This document shows positions 56,230 to 64,000 of a stretch of DNA of 64,000 nt, one piece after another. Made by a program: the position numbers and the translations under genes. Numbering within the stretch: position 1 is the first letter of the stretch; every line of letters starts with the position of its first letter. The stretch lies in contig NZ_JAGGNV010000027.1 in NCBI RefSeq assembly GCF_018614955.1, forward strand, positions 186,001 through 250,000. The letters are read 5' to 3'. A model generated the notes under the pieces. That model was not told where the DNA came from. It saw only the letters and a list, made by a program, of their open reading frames with translations, and did no database searches. Source of the DNA: Variovorax paradoxus. GTDB lineage: Bacteria; Pseudomonadota; Gammaproteobacteria; Burkholderiales; Burkholderiaceae_C.

Positions 56230-56556
56230 CTAGTAGCGATAGGGGTTGTTCGGGCGGCGGTCGTAGCGATTGGGCACGCCGTCGTTGTCGCGATCGCGGT
56301 CGTAGCGGTTAGGCACGCCGTCGCGGTCGTTGTCGCCCCAGCCGCGGCGGCGGTGATCCCAGCGATCGTCGCCATGCCCACGGTACGGCTGACCGTAGTA
56401 AGGCTGCCCGTAGTAGACCTCCGGCGGCGGAGGCGGTGCCGGAACCACGATCACGCGGTGCGGATAGCGCTCGCCGTATTCAGCATGGGCCGGGACAGTG
56501 ATCGCGCCGAGCGACAGCAGGGCGGCGGCGCCAAGTGCGAAAGTGATCTTTCTCAT
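56230..56556 (-). CDS. small secreted protein with Asp-rich repeats
   Basis: This 108-residue protein has a signal peptide (cleavage after AHA, about residue 25), a Pro-rich stretch (VVPAPPPPPEVYYGQPYYGQPY), and a C-terminus with two DxDxDGVPNRYD units that resemble thrombospondin-type-3 calcium-binding loops. It is probably periplasmic or surface exposed and could bind calcium. Role unknown. Confidence 0.75.
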   Translation of the reverse strand: MRKITFALGAAALLSLGAITVPAHAEYGERYPHRVIVVPAPPPPPEVYYGQPYYGQPYRGHGDDRWDHRRRGWGDNDRDGVPNRYDRDRDNDGVPNRYDRRPNNPYRY

Positions 56557-56722
56557 GCGAGCTCCTCGTGGTTGGAAGGAGCCTTCATCGTGCTCCCGCC
56601 ATGTGAAGTAGGCGTAAGGCGCAAGCGAAATCTTGTATAGCCCTGTGTCGCCTCGGTGTCGTCCCTGCAACCCTTAATGTTCGCTTTGCAATTTTTGCTT
56701 ACATGTAGTTAAAATGTATTAC

Positions 56723-56911
56723 ATGAACACCGAGCGCGACAATTTCCACGATTGGGCAAGAGACAAGCCGGACACCTCGTTCGACACGCTTGCGCGACCC
56801 GATCTGCACGATGCGCCGGACCATCGTGCGGTGCGTTGGGGACGGCTCGTGGTCCTGGCGCTGCTGGTGGTGGCGCTCGTCGTCGGCTTCAAGTGGCTCG
56901 CCGGACTCTAG
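56723..56911 (+). CDS. small single-helix membrane protein
   Basis: This 62-residue protein has an acidic, hydrophilic N-terminal half and a C-terminal membrane helix ([21 protein letters not shown]), a tail-anchored layout. Third-position GC is high throughout. An in-frame ATG three codons upstream (56714) is an alternative. The region before it (56557-56722) is AT-rich with two TTACATG copies, a likely promoter. Confidence 0.62.
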   Translation: MNTERDNFHDWARDKPDTSFDTLARPDLHDAPDHRAVRWGRLVVLALLVVALVVGFKWLAGL

Positions 56912-57018
56912 GTCTCCCCAAAGTCATAGAGCGGCATTACTCTTCCTGCGGTTCTTTCGAACCCTGCCAGCGTCTACGCTTGGCAAGGCGTCGCATCACA
57001 AACCCCGGAGAGCAAATC

Positions 57019-57843
57019 ATGAGCCACACCATCACCGTCCAAGACGGCACGCAGATCTACTACAAGGACTGGGGGGCGGGCCAGCCGGTCGTCTTCTCGC
57101 ACGGCTGGCCGCTGACGGCCGACGCCTGGGACGCCCAGATGGTGTTCCTCGGCGAGCGCGGCTATCGCGTCATCGCCCACGACCGGCGCGGCCACGGCCG
57201 CTCCAGCCAGCCCTGGAACGGCAACGACATGGACACCTACGCCGACGACCTGGCCGAGCTGATGAACAAGCTCGACATCAAGGACGCCGTGATGGTGGGC
57301 CATTCGACCGGCGGCGGCGAGGTGACGCGCTACATCGGCCGCCACGGCACGAAGCGCGTCGCCAAGGCCGTGCTGCTGGGCGCCGTGCCGCCGCTGATGC
57401 TGAAGACGGCCGCCAATCCGGGCGGCCTGCCGCTCGAGGTCTTCGACGGCATCCGCGCCGGCGTCACGGCCGACCGCTCGCAATTCTTCAAGGACCTGAC
57501 GGTCCCCTTCTACGGCGCCAACCGGCCGAACGCCAAGGTTTCGCAGGGCCTGCGCGATTCGTTCTGGCTGCAAGGCATGATGGGCGGGCACAAGGGCCTG
57601 CTGGACTGCATCAAGCAGTTCTCTGAAACCGACTTCACCGAAGACCTCAAGAAGATCGACGTGCCGACCCTGATCGCGCATGGCGACGACGACCAGATCG
57701 TGCCGATTGGCGCCTCGGCCATGCTGTCGTCCAAGCTGGTCAAGGGCTCCACGCTGAAGGTCTATCCCGGTGCATCGCACGGCCTGGCCAGCACGCATGC
57801 CGAACAGTTCAACGCCGATCTGCTGGCCTTCATCAAGGGTTGA
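57019..57843 (+). CDS. non-haem chloroperoxidase-type alpha/beta hydrolase
   Basis: This 274-residue hydrolase has the oxyanion segment [28 protein letters not shown], nucleophile GHSTGGGEV, the acid in HGDDDQIVP and His in GASHGLA, the exact pattern of cofactor-free haloperoxidases/esterases of the Cpo family. These act as perhydrolases or esterases on small esters; a stress or detoxification role is possible. GGAG precedes the ATG. Confidence 0.92.
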   Translation: MSHTITVQDGTQIYYKDWGAGQPVVFSHGWPLTADAWDAQMVFLGERGYRVIAHDRRGHGRSSQPWNGNDMDTYADDLAELMNKLDIKDAVMVGHSTGGGEVTRYIGRHGTKRVAKAVLLGAVPPLMLKTAANPGGLPLEVFDGIRAGVTADRSQFFKDLTVPFYGANRPNAKVSQGLRDSFWLQGMMGGHKGLLDCIKQFSETDFTEDLKKIDVPTLIAHGDDDQIVPIGASAMLSSKLVKGSTLKVYPGASHGLASTHAEQFNADLLAFIKG

Positions 57844-57852
57844 TCCCCCGTG

Positions 57853-58200
57853 CTAGGTGGGCGGCGGTACCTCGCCGTCCTTCTGGCGCTCGCGGAAGAG
57901 CGCAGCGCGCATCAGGAAGATGGTCGTGACCGGCGCCGTGAGGGCGACGAACAGCGCGATCAGCACCGCGTGCAGGAACAGGCTCGCGCCCTGCACCGAG
58001 AAATAGATGATGGTGGCCAACGTGATGCACCACACGCCGAGCGTGGCGCCGAGCGTGGGCGCATGGATGCGGCGAAAGAAGGTCGAAAGCCGCACCAGTC
58101 CGAAGGAGCCGACGGCAGCGAAGGCCGCACCCAGCACGGCGAACACCGCGGTCAGGATCTCGGCCCACAGCGGCAGCGGACCCACGATGAAGTCGTTCAT
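57853..58200 (-). CDS. mrpG: Mrp Na+/H+ antiporter subunit G
   Basis: This 115-residue membrane protein has three helices (WAEILTAVFAVLGAAFAAVGSFG, LGATLGVWCITLATIIYF, LIALFVALTAPVTTIFLM) and the conserved motif GLVRLSTFFRRIHAPTLGAT of MnhG/MrpG. It is the last gene of the Mrp operon, overlapping mrpF (ATGA). Confidence 0.93.
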   Translation of the reverse strand: MNDFIVGPLPLWAEILTAVFAVLGAAFAAVGSFGLVRLSTFFRRIHAPTLGATLGVWCITLATIIYFSVQGASLFLHAVLIALFVALTAPVTTIFLMRAALFRERQKDGEVPPPT

Positions 58201-58475
58201 TCGATCACCTCGCCGCGCAGCAGGAACTTCGCGAGCGCGGTCGAGCCGACGAAGCCGAATAGCGCGATCAGCATCGCCGCCTCGAAGTAGACCTTGCTCG
58301 CATAGACGATGCCGAGCACCAGCATCATCAGCATGCCGTTGATGTAGAGGCAGTCGAGCGCCATCACGCGGTCTTGCGCGGTGGGGCCGACGAGCAGGCG
58401 CGCCAGCGCGCACAGCATGGCCACGGCAAGCAGCAGCAGCGCCAGCTTGAGGGCCCAGAAGAGCACGGGGGTCAT
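58197..58475 (-). CDS. mrpF: Mrp Na+/H+ antiporter subunit F
   Basis: This 92-residue membrane protein has three helices and the MrpF pattern ARLLVGPTAQDRVMALDCLYINGML. It overlaps its neighbours on both sides by four bases. Confidence 0.93.
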   Translation of the reverse strand: MTPVLFWALKLALLLLAVAMLCALARLLVGPTAQDRVMALDCLYINGMLMMLVLGIVYASKVYFEAAMLIALFGFVGSTALAKFLLRGEVIE

Positions 58476-58966
58476 GATTCGAAGATCTCCATCAGCGGGC
58501 GCTCGTAGCGCGACTTGATCGTGGCGACGAAGGCCGCTTCGTCCTCGACGTCGAACGCGTGGATCAGAAGGGTGGAGCGGTCGAGCGCGATCTCGCCCCA
58601 GGCCGTGCCCGGGGTGAGGCACAGGATCATCGCCAGCACCGCCAGAGCGTTGGGATCGCGCAGTTCGAGCGGCACCCGCACGAAGCGCGGCGACATGCCG
58701 CTGCCGCGCCGCGTGAACAGCAGGCGGGCCACGGTCAGGGCCGAATGGACGAGGTCCAGCGCGACGACGCTTGCGAGCCGCAGCGCCAGCCCCGGGCGGC
58801 GCATGCGCACCGTGGCCGGCCGCAGGCTCTGGGTCAGCACCGGGACCGCGATCGCGAGGATGGCCGCCAGCACCAGCGTCGCCGCGTCGAGCGACTGGTT
58901 CAGCAGCAGCCACACGACGAAGAGCGCCAGCGACAGCGGCGGCGAGGGGAGCCAGCGTTTGATCAT
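58472..58966 (-). CDS. mrpE: Mrp Na+/H+ antiporter subunit E
   Basis: This 164-residue membrane protein has two or three helices followed by a cytoplasmic part with LCLTPGTAWGEIALDRSTLLIHAFDV, the MnhE landmark region. It is coupled by overlaps to mrpD and mrpF. Confidence 0.93.
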   Translation of the reverse strand: MIKRWLPSPPLSLALFVVWLLLNQSLDAATLVLAAILAIAVPVLTQSLRPATVRMRRPGLALRLASVVALDLVHSALTVARLLFTRRGSGMSPRFVRVPLELRDPNALAVLAMILCLTPGTAWGEIALDRSTLLIHAFDVEDEAAFVATIKSRYERPLMEIFES

Positions 58967-60669
58967 CGTGCGTTGTCTCCTGCTGGCGCGGCGGGGCCCG
59001 GGAGCTTCGGCGTGCCGAGTACGGCCTCGCGGTAGGCGGTCGGCGAACGCAGGCCTTCTGCCGTGGCGGCGGCATGCCGCATCACCGGCTCGGCCGCGAG
59101 CGTCAGCGCGAGGCAGGCCGCCAGCAGCGCCGCCACCGGCAGCACTTCGAGCGCGGGCAGCGAGGGCAGGGTGGCATGCGGCTGGGTCCAGAAGTGGCGG
59201 ATGCCGGTGCGGCTCAAGGCGATCAGCGAAAGAAAACCGGAGACGATCAGGAGCGCCATGAATGCCCAGCCCGCCGGCGCGATGCCTTGCTCCGCGCCGA
59301 GCAAGCCCGAGAGCATCGCGAACTTGCCGACGAAGCCCGACAGCGGCGGCAGCCCCGCCAATAGCAGCGTGCAGCCGACGAAGCCGAGTCCGAGGAAGGC
59401 GACGCCGGCCGGAATGGCGCGGCCGTAGAGTGCCTGCGCATCGTCGTCGAGATTCACGTTGTCGAGGCCGCTCAAGTCTTCCGAAAGAAAGGGTGCATCG
59501 CCGGCCGCCTCGTGCGGCGCGACGCTCATGCCGGCATTGCGCCAGCGCTCGATCATGTCGATCAGAAGGAAGAAGGCGCTGGCCGCAAGCGTGGAAGTCA
59601 ACAGGTAGTAGAGCGCACCGGCCCAAAGCGCGGGTTGTCCGAGCCCGATGGCAGCCAACAGCGTGCCGGCGGAGATCAGCACGCTGAAGCCCGCGAGGTT
59701 GGACAGCCGCTGCGTGCCGACGATGCCGAGCGCACCGACGAACAGCGTGGCCAGCCCGATGGCGACCAACGCGTCCTGGCCGAACTGCGCCGAGGCGCCG
59801 GTGTCGGGCGCGAAGAGCAGGGTCCAGAGCCTGAGCACCGTGTAGACGCCGAGCTTGGTCAAGAGCGCGAACACCGCGCCCACCGGCGACACGGCGGCGC
59901 TGTAGGCCGGCACCAGCCAGAAGTTGAGCGGCCAGGCCCCGGCCTTGGCGAAGAAGGCGGTCGCGAGGATGGCCGCGGCCGCATGGACCAGTCCGCGGTC
60001 GGCCGGCGCGAGCTGAGCGATGCGCACGCCGAGGTCGGCCATGTTGAGCGTGCCGGTCACGCCGTAGAGAAGTGCGGCGCCCACGAGAAACAGCGAAGAG
60101 GCCGCGAGGTTGATGGCCACGTAATGCAGGCCGGCCTGGACGCGCAGCCGGCCGGAGCCGTGCAGCAGCAAACCGTAGGAGGCGGCGAGCATGACCTCGA
60201 AGAAGACGAAGAGGTTGAACAGGTCGCCGGTCAGGAAAGCGCCGTTGAGTCCCATGAGCTGCAGCTGCAGCAGCGGATGGAAGTGCACGCCCGCCCGGTC
60301 CCAGCGCGAGGTGGAGTAGATCGAGGCGGCGAAGGCGACGACGCCGGTGAGCGCGACCATCATCGTCGAGAGTCGATCGGCCACCAGCACGATGCCGAAG
60401 GGCGCATGCCAGTTGCCCGGCAGGTAGACGCCGATCGAGCCCGCGCCGCCGCCGGTGCCGGCGGCGTTGACCCAGCGAAGCAGGGCGAGCGCGGCCAAGA
60501 GGCCGATCAGGCCCGAGACCACGCTCAGGAAAGACTTGGTGCGCCGGCGCCGTTCGCCCAGGAGCAGCATCAGCGCGGCCGTGAACAGGGGCAGCAGGAT
60601 CGGCACCGCCACGAGATGCGGCATGCCGAGCTCGAGCAGGTGGTCGAGGAAGCGGGAGAGGCCTGTCAT
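58963..60669 (-). CDS. mrpD: Mrp Na+/H+ antiporter subunit D
   Basis: This 568-residue protein has about 14 helices and is homologous to complex-I NuoN/NuoM-type subunits. It has GLNGAFLTGDLFNLFVFFEVMLAASYGLLL and AFFAKAGAWPLNFWLVPAYSAA with the conserved helix Lys. Together with subunit A it forms the ion-translocating core. The N-terminus overlaps the mrpC end. Confidence 0.93.
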   Translation of the reverse strand: MTGLSRFLDHLLELGMPHLVAVPILLPLFTAALMLLLGERRRRTKSFLSVVSGLIGLLAALALLRWVNAAGTGGGAGSIGVYLPGNWHAPFGIVLVADRLSTMMVALTGVVAFAASIYSTSRWDRAGVHFHPLLQLQLMGLNGAFLTGDLFNLFVFFEVMLAASYGLLLHGSGRLRVQAGLHYVAINLAASSLFLVGAALLYGVTGTLNMADLGVRIAQLAPADRGLVHAAAAILATAFFAKAGAWPLNFWLVPAYSAAVSPVGAVFALLTKLGVYTVLRLWTLLFAPDTGASAQFGQDALVAIGLATLFVGALGIVGTQRLSNLAGFSVLISAGTLLAAIGLGQPALWAGALYYLLTSTLAASAFFLLIDMIERWRNAGMSVAPHEAAGDAPFLSEDLSGLDNVNLDDDAQALYGRAIPAGVAFLGLGFVGCTLLLAGLPPLSGFVGKFAMLSGLLGAEQGIAPAGWAFMALLIVSGFLSLIALSRTGIRHFWTQPHATLPSLPALEVLPVAALLAACLALTLAAEPVMRHAAATAEGLRSPTAYREAVLGTPKLPGPAAPAGDNAR

Positions 60670-61019
60670 TCCTGCGGCGCCTTGCGCTCTTCGCCATCCA
60701 CGTGGTCGGTGCCGCTGAGCCCGCGCGAGGCCAGCAGCACGACCAGGAACAGCGCGGTCATCGCGAAGCCGATCACGATCGCGGTGAGCACCAGCGCCTG
60801 CGGCATCGGATCGGCGGTGTTGGCCAGCGTGGCCGCGAAGCCCGGGGTCAGCACCGGTTCGCTGTCGATCTTGACGCGGCCCATGCTGAAGATGAACAGG
60901 TTCACCGCATAGGAGATCAGCGTGAGGCCCATGATCACCTGGAAGGTGCGCGGCCGCAGCAGCAGGTAGACGCCGGATCCGGTGAGCACACCGATGGCGA
61001 TGGCGAGCACGGCTTCCAT
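60666..61019 (-). CDS. mrpC: Mrp Na+/H+ antiporter subunit C
   Basis: This 117-residue NuoK-like membrane protein has three helices, with SGVYLLLRPRTFQVIMGLTLISYAVNLFIFSMG and the later DPMPQALVLTAIVIGFAMTALFL block typical of MnhC. Its ATG shares a base with the mrpA stop (TGATG). Confidence 0.93.
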   Translation of the reverse strand: MEAVLAIAIGVLTGSGVYLLLRPRTFQVIMGLTLISYAVNLFIFSMGRVKIDSEPVLTPGFAATLANTADPMPQALVLTAIVIGFAMTALFLVVLLASRGLSGTDHVDGEERKAPQE

Positions 61020-63958
61020 CAGGCTACGCCTTTCGCATCGGCCGCGACGCGCTCGGCCTCCTTTTCGGCCTGTTCGTCGGCCCAGCGGTGACTGCGGATG
61101 GACTGGTGGGCCAGCGCGGTGAGGATCAGCATGGTCGCGCCCAGCACCAGCGCGAACACGCCGATGTCGAAGAACAGCGCGCTCGGCACATGCACTTCGC
61201 CGAGCACCGGCAGATGCAGGTGCGCGGTGTGCGTGGTGAGGAATGGATAGCCGAACAGCACCGCGCCCGAGCCGGTGGCCAGCGCAAGCAGCAGGCCGAT
61301 CGCGATCCAGCGCCGCGGGTAGATGCGCAGGTGCTCTTCCACCCACTCGGCGCCGGAGACGATGAACTGCAGCACCAGCGCCACCGACATCACCAGCCCG
61401 GCAACGAAGCCGCCGCCCGGCTGGTTGTGGCCGCGCAGGAAGAAGTAGATCGACACCAGCACCGAGAGCGGCAGCAGGAGCCGCACCAGCACGGCCGGCA
61501 CCATGAGGTAGCCGACGGCGGTATCCTTGGCGCGGCGCGGGTTCAGCAGGTCGCTGCTGCCGTCGTCGGTCTGCGCGCGCTGCTGCGCGGGCAGGGCCAT
61601 CGACTCGGGCGCCGGACGGAAGCGGCGCAGCAGCGCATAGACGGCGAGGGCGACGACGCCGAGCACGGTGATCTCGCCGAAGGTGTCGAAGCCGCGGAAG
61701 TCGACCAGCATCACGTTGACCACGTTGGTGCCACCGCCCTCGGACAGCGCGCGCTCGAGAAAGAAGGGCGAGATGCTTTGCGGGAAGGGCCGCGTCATCA
61801 CGGTCCAGGCCAGCGCGGCCATGCCGCATCCGGCCGCGGCTGCGATGGCCAGGTCGCGCCCGCGCCGTCCCCAGAGCCGAATCCGCACGCGTGCGGGCTG
61901 CGGCTGGGCGGTGCGCATCGGCAGCCAGCGCATGCCGAGCAGGATCAGCACCGTGGTCACGGTCTCGACCACCAGCTGCGTGAGCGCGAGGTCGGGCGCC
62001 GAGAACCAGATGTAGGTGGTGCAGCACACCAGGCCCGCGCCCGAGGCCAGCATCAGCGAGGCCAGCCGGTGGAACTTGGCCTGCCAGGCGGCGGCCAGCG
62101 CGCAGATGCCGCCGATGACCCAGGTCATCGCGAACATGGTCGAGAAGGGCAGCAGTTCGCGCGTTCCGCGCTCGGCAGGCGTGAGCCACAGCGATGCCGC
62201 CGCGCCGGCCACGGCGACGACGACCAGCAGCAGCAACTGCATCTGCAGGCGCCGCGTTGCGAAGAGGCGCCGGCTGCGCCGGCCGGCTTCGCTGAGGCGC
62301 GCGAGCAGGTGCTCGAACATGCGCTGGCCGTCGAAGCGATGCAGCAGCGGCGTGTACTCGAGATCGCCTCGTGCGCGTCCGCGCCGCTGCAGCATGTAGA
62401 GCCCCGCGCCGCCCGCGAGTGCGACGAAGCTCATCAGAAGCGGCATGTTGAAGCCGTGCCAGACGGCGAGGCTGTACGCGGGCAGCACGCCGCCGACCAC
62501 GGGCGTCGCTGCCGCGGCGAGAAAGGCGCCCACCGACCAGGCCGGCGCCACGCCGACCACGAGGCAGGTCAGCACCAGCAGCTCGACCGGCACGCGCATC
62601 CAGTGCGGCGGCTCGTGCGGCTGCTTCGGCACGTCCGGGCCGGGGGACGGGCCGAAGAACACGTCGAACACGAAGCGCGCCGAATAGGCCACGCTGAACA
62701 CGCCGGCCAGCGTCGCGATGACCGGCAGGCTCCAGTTGACCCAGGGCGTGGCCCGGATGAACACGGTCTCGGCGAAGAACATCTCCTTGGAGAGGAAGCC
62801 GTTGAGCAGCGGCACGCCGGCCATCGATGCGCTGGCGATGATCGCCAGCGTGCCGGTGATCGGCATCAGCCGGAGCAGGCCGCTCAGCTTGCGGATGTCG
62901 CGCGTGCCGCTCTCGTGGTCGATGATGCCGGCCGCCATGAAGAGCGAGGCCTTGAAGGTCGCGTGGTTCATGACATGGAACACGGCCGCGACGGCGGCCA
63001 GCGGGCTGTTGAGCCCGAGCAGCAGCGTGATGAGCCCGAGGTGCGAAATGGTCGAGTAGGCGAGCAGCGCCTTGAGATCGCGCTGGAACATCGCGACGTA
63101 GCCGCCTAGAAGCAGCGTGACGGCGCCCGCGCCGCTGACGAGCCAGAACCAGGCCTCGGTGCCGGAGAGTACCGGCCACAGGCGCGCCATCAGGAACACG
63201 CCCAGCTTCACCATGGTGGCCGAGTGCAGGTAGGCCGAGACCGGCGTGGGTGCCGCCATCGCGCGCGGCAGCCAGAAATGGAACGGGAACTGCGCGCTCT
63301 TGGTGAAGGCGCCGAGCAGCACCAGCACCAGCGCCAGCGGGTAGAGCCGGTGCGCGCGAATCTCTTCACCCGAGGCCAGCACCGCGTCGAGCTCGTAGCT
63401 GCCCACGATGCGGCCCAGTACCAGCACGCCCGCCAGCAGGCACAGGCCGCCGGCGCCGGTGACCGTGAGCGCCATGCGCGCGCCGCGTCGCGCGTCGCGC
63501 CGGTGGTGCCAGTAGCCGATGAGGAGGAAGGAGAACAGGCTGGTGAGCTCCCAGAACAGCACCATCTGGATCAGGTTGCCCGAGAGCACCACGCCCACCA
63601 TCGCGCCCATGAAGGCGAGGAAGAAGGCGAAGAAGCGCGGCACCGGATCTGAAGGCGACATGTAATAGCGCGCGTAGAGCACGACCAGTGCGCCGATGCC
63701 GAGCACCAGCATGCAGAACAGCCAGGCGAAGCCGTCCATGCGGAACACCAGGTTGAGGCCGAGCGCGGGCAGCCATTCAATCTCTTCGCGGATCACGTCG
63801 CCGTCGGCCAGCTGCGGAAAGAGCCATGCCGCCTGCAGCGCGCAGCCGAGCGCGACCAGGCCCGCCAGCGTCGACTCCCGGTTGCGCGCGTTCGACGGCA
63901 GCAAGGCTGCCAGCACGCTGGCAACGAAGGGGAGCGCGACGAGGAGGACAAGGGGCAT
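61019..63958 (-). CDS. mrpA: fused Mrp Na+/H+ antiporter subunits A and B
   Basis: This 979-residue protein opens the operon. Residues 1 to about 780 are MrpA: a NuoL-like core with LFWELTSLFSFLLIGYWHH, AFTKSAQFPFHFWLPRAMAAPTPVSAYLHSATMVKLG and MNHATFKASLFMAAGIIDHE, then the A-specific C-terminal part. Residues about 800-960 carry the MrpB domain (YFFLRGHNQPGGGFVAGLV). A-B fusions are usual in proteobacterial group-2 Mrp systems. The complex exchanges Na+ (or K+) for H+ and supports pH and salt tolerance. The 42 bp upstream to the window's end holds no gene. Confidence 0.94.
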   Translation of the reverse strand: MPLVLLVALPFVASVLAALLPSNARNRESTLAGLVALGCALQAAWLFPQLADGDVIREEIEWLPALGLNLVFRMDGFAWLFCMLVLGIGALVVLYARYYMSPSDPVPRFFAFFLAFMGAMVGVVLSGNLIQMVLFWELTSLFSFLLIGYWHHRRDARRGARMALTVTGAGGLCLLAGVLVLGRIVGSYELDAVLASGEEIRAHRLYPLALVLVLLGAFTKSAQFPFHFWLPRAMAAPTPVSAYLHSATMVKLGVFLMARLWPVLSGTEAWFWLVSGAGAVTLLLGGYVAMFQRDLKALLAYSTISHLGLITLLLGLNSPLAAVAAVFHVMNHATFKASLFMAAGIIDHESGTRDIRKLSGLLRLMPITGTLAIIASASMAGVPLLNGFLSKEMFFAETVFIRATPWVNWSLPVIATLAGVFSVAYSARFVFDVFFGPSPGPDVPKQPHEPPHWMRVPVELLVLTCLVVGVAPAWSVGAFLAAAATPVVGGVLPAYSLAVWHGFNMPLLMSFVALAGGAGLYMLQRRGRARGDLEYTPLLHRFDGQRMFEHLLARLSEAGRRSRRLFATRRLQMQLLLLVVVAVAGAAASLWLTPAERGTRELLPFSTMFAMTWVIGGICALAAAWQAKFHRLASLMLASGAGLVCCTTYIWFSAPDLALTQLVVETVTTVLILLGMRWLPMRTAQPQPARVRIRLWGRRGRDLAIAAAAGCGMAALAWTVMTRPFPQSISPFFLERALSEGGGTNVVNVMLVDFRGFDTFGEITVLGVVALAVYALLRRFRPAPESMALPAQQRAQTDDGSSDLLNPRRAKDTAVGYLMVPAVLVRLLLPLSVLVSIYFFLRGHNQPGGGFVAGLVMSVALVLQFIVSGAEWVEEHLRIYPRRWIAIGLLLALATGSGAVLFGYPFLTTHTAHLHLPVLGEVHVPSALFFDIGVFALVLGATMLILTALAHQSIRSHRWADEQAEKEAERVAADAKGVA

Positions 63959-64000
63959 CGCGATCGATTCTATCGAGCGCCCCTCGGGCGAAGCCCTCGA

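Noticed and set aside
56164-56640. Hydrophobic Val/Ala-rich frame on the + strand
   Set aside because: It is the antisense shadow of the Asp-Arg-rich secreted protein gene; its repetitive composition follows from that.

Overview
The window is high-GC DNA (third codon positions almost always G or C) that reads like a chromosome segment of a Comamonadaceae betaproteobacterium, most likely Variovorax or a close relative. The grounds are gene content and protein resemblance only (a DadR/DadA pair, form-II cox genes, the PTPS/glycosyltransferase cluster, proline-alanine lipoproteins). It is packed with short overlapping operons, has no gene-free stretch over 300 bases, and shows no rRNA, tRNA, CRISPR array or complete insertion sequence.

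Layout. 1-2783: end of a branched-chain amino-acid ABC operon (livH end, fused livM-livG, livF). 2978-3574: DUF3592-like membrane protein. 3555-7056: tungstate uptake, with a ModE-like-HTH/periplasmic-domain regulator divergent from tupBCA. 7167-10850: a small unknown protein, a SYLF lipoprotein and an 845-residue Ala-Pro-rich lipoprotein. 10864-12741: Lrp-type regulator and D-amino-acid dehydrogenase. 12977-18130: a seven-gene operon joining a GntR regulator, a complete polar-amino-acid-type ABC transporter, an RpiB-type isomerase and a ribokinase-type kinase. 18137-24051: PanE-like reductase, two NTF2-like proteins, modABC with divergent modE, and a TetR regulator with paired operators.

24053-30683 is an accessory stretch: small secreted and zinc-ribbon membrane proteins, a frameshifted hydrolase carrying a hexanucleotide repeat, a tannase-like lipoprotein, a DUF418 protein, an AhpD-like protein and a hydrolase relic. 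30846-32583: aspartate ammonia-lyase and a GYD protein. 32735-41873: a thioredoxin and an AAA-less GAF/Fis regulator divergent from a form-II molybdenum hydroxylase operon (coxS, L, M, D, E, G and an XdhC/CoxF-like gene). 41901-42119: small membrane protein. 42193-50901: a cluster around a non-canonical 6-pyruvoyl-tetrahydropterin-synthase homologue, with a dehydrogenase, glycosyltransferase, methyltransferase, CDP-alcohol phosphotransferase, YceI protein, sulfatase-fold membrane enzyme, RibD-type reductase and membrane protein, interrupted by an ORF6N gene. 50931-57843: GST, ferredoxin-type reductase, DHA2 exporter with SRPBCC and SDR genes, small secreted and membrane proteins, and a chloroperoxidase-type hydrolase. 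57853-63958: a complete Mrp Na+/H+ antiporter operon.

Two themes connect the regions. First, molybdenum and tungsten: two oxyanion importers with their own regulators lie in the same window as a molybdopterin hydroxylase and its maturation genes. Second, two gene sets look like uncharacterised pathways: the PTPS-centred cluster (best candidate for an undescribed system) and the amino-acid-type transporter wired to pentose-phosphate-type enzymes.
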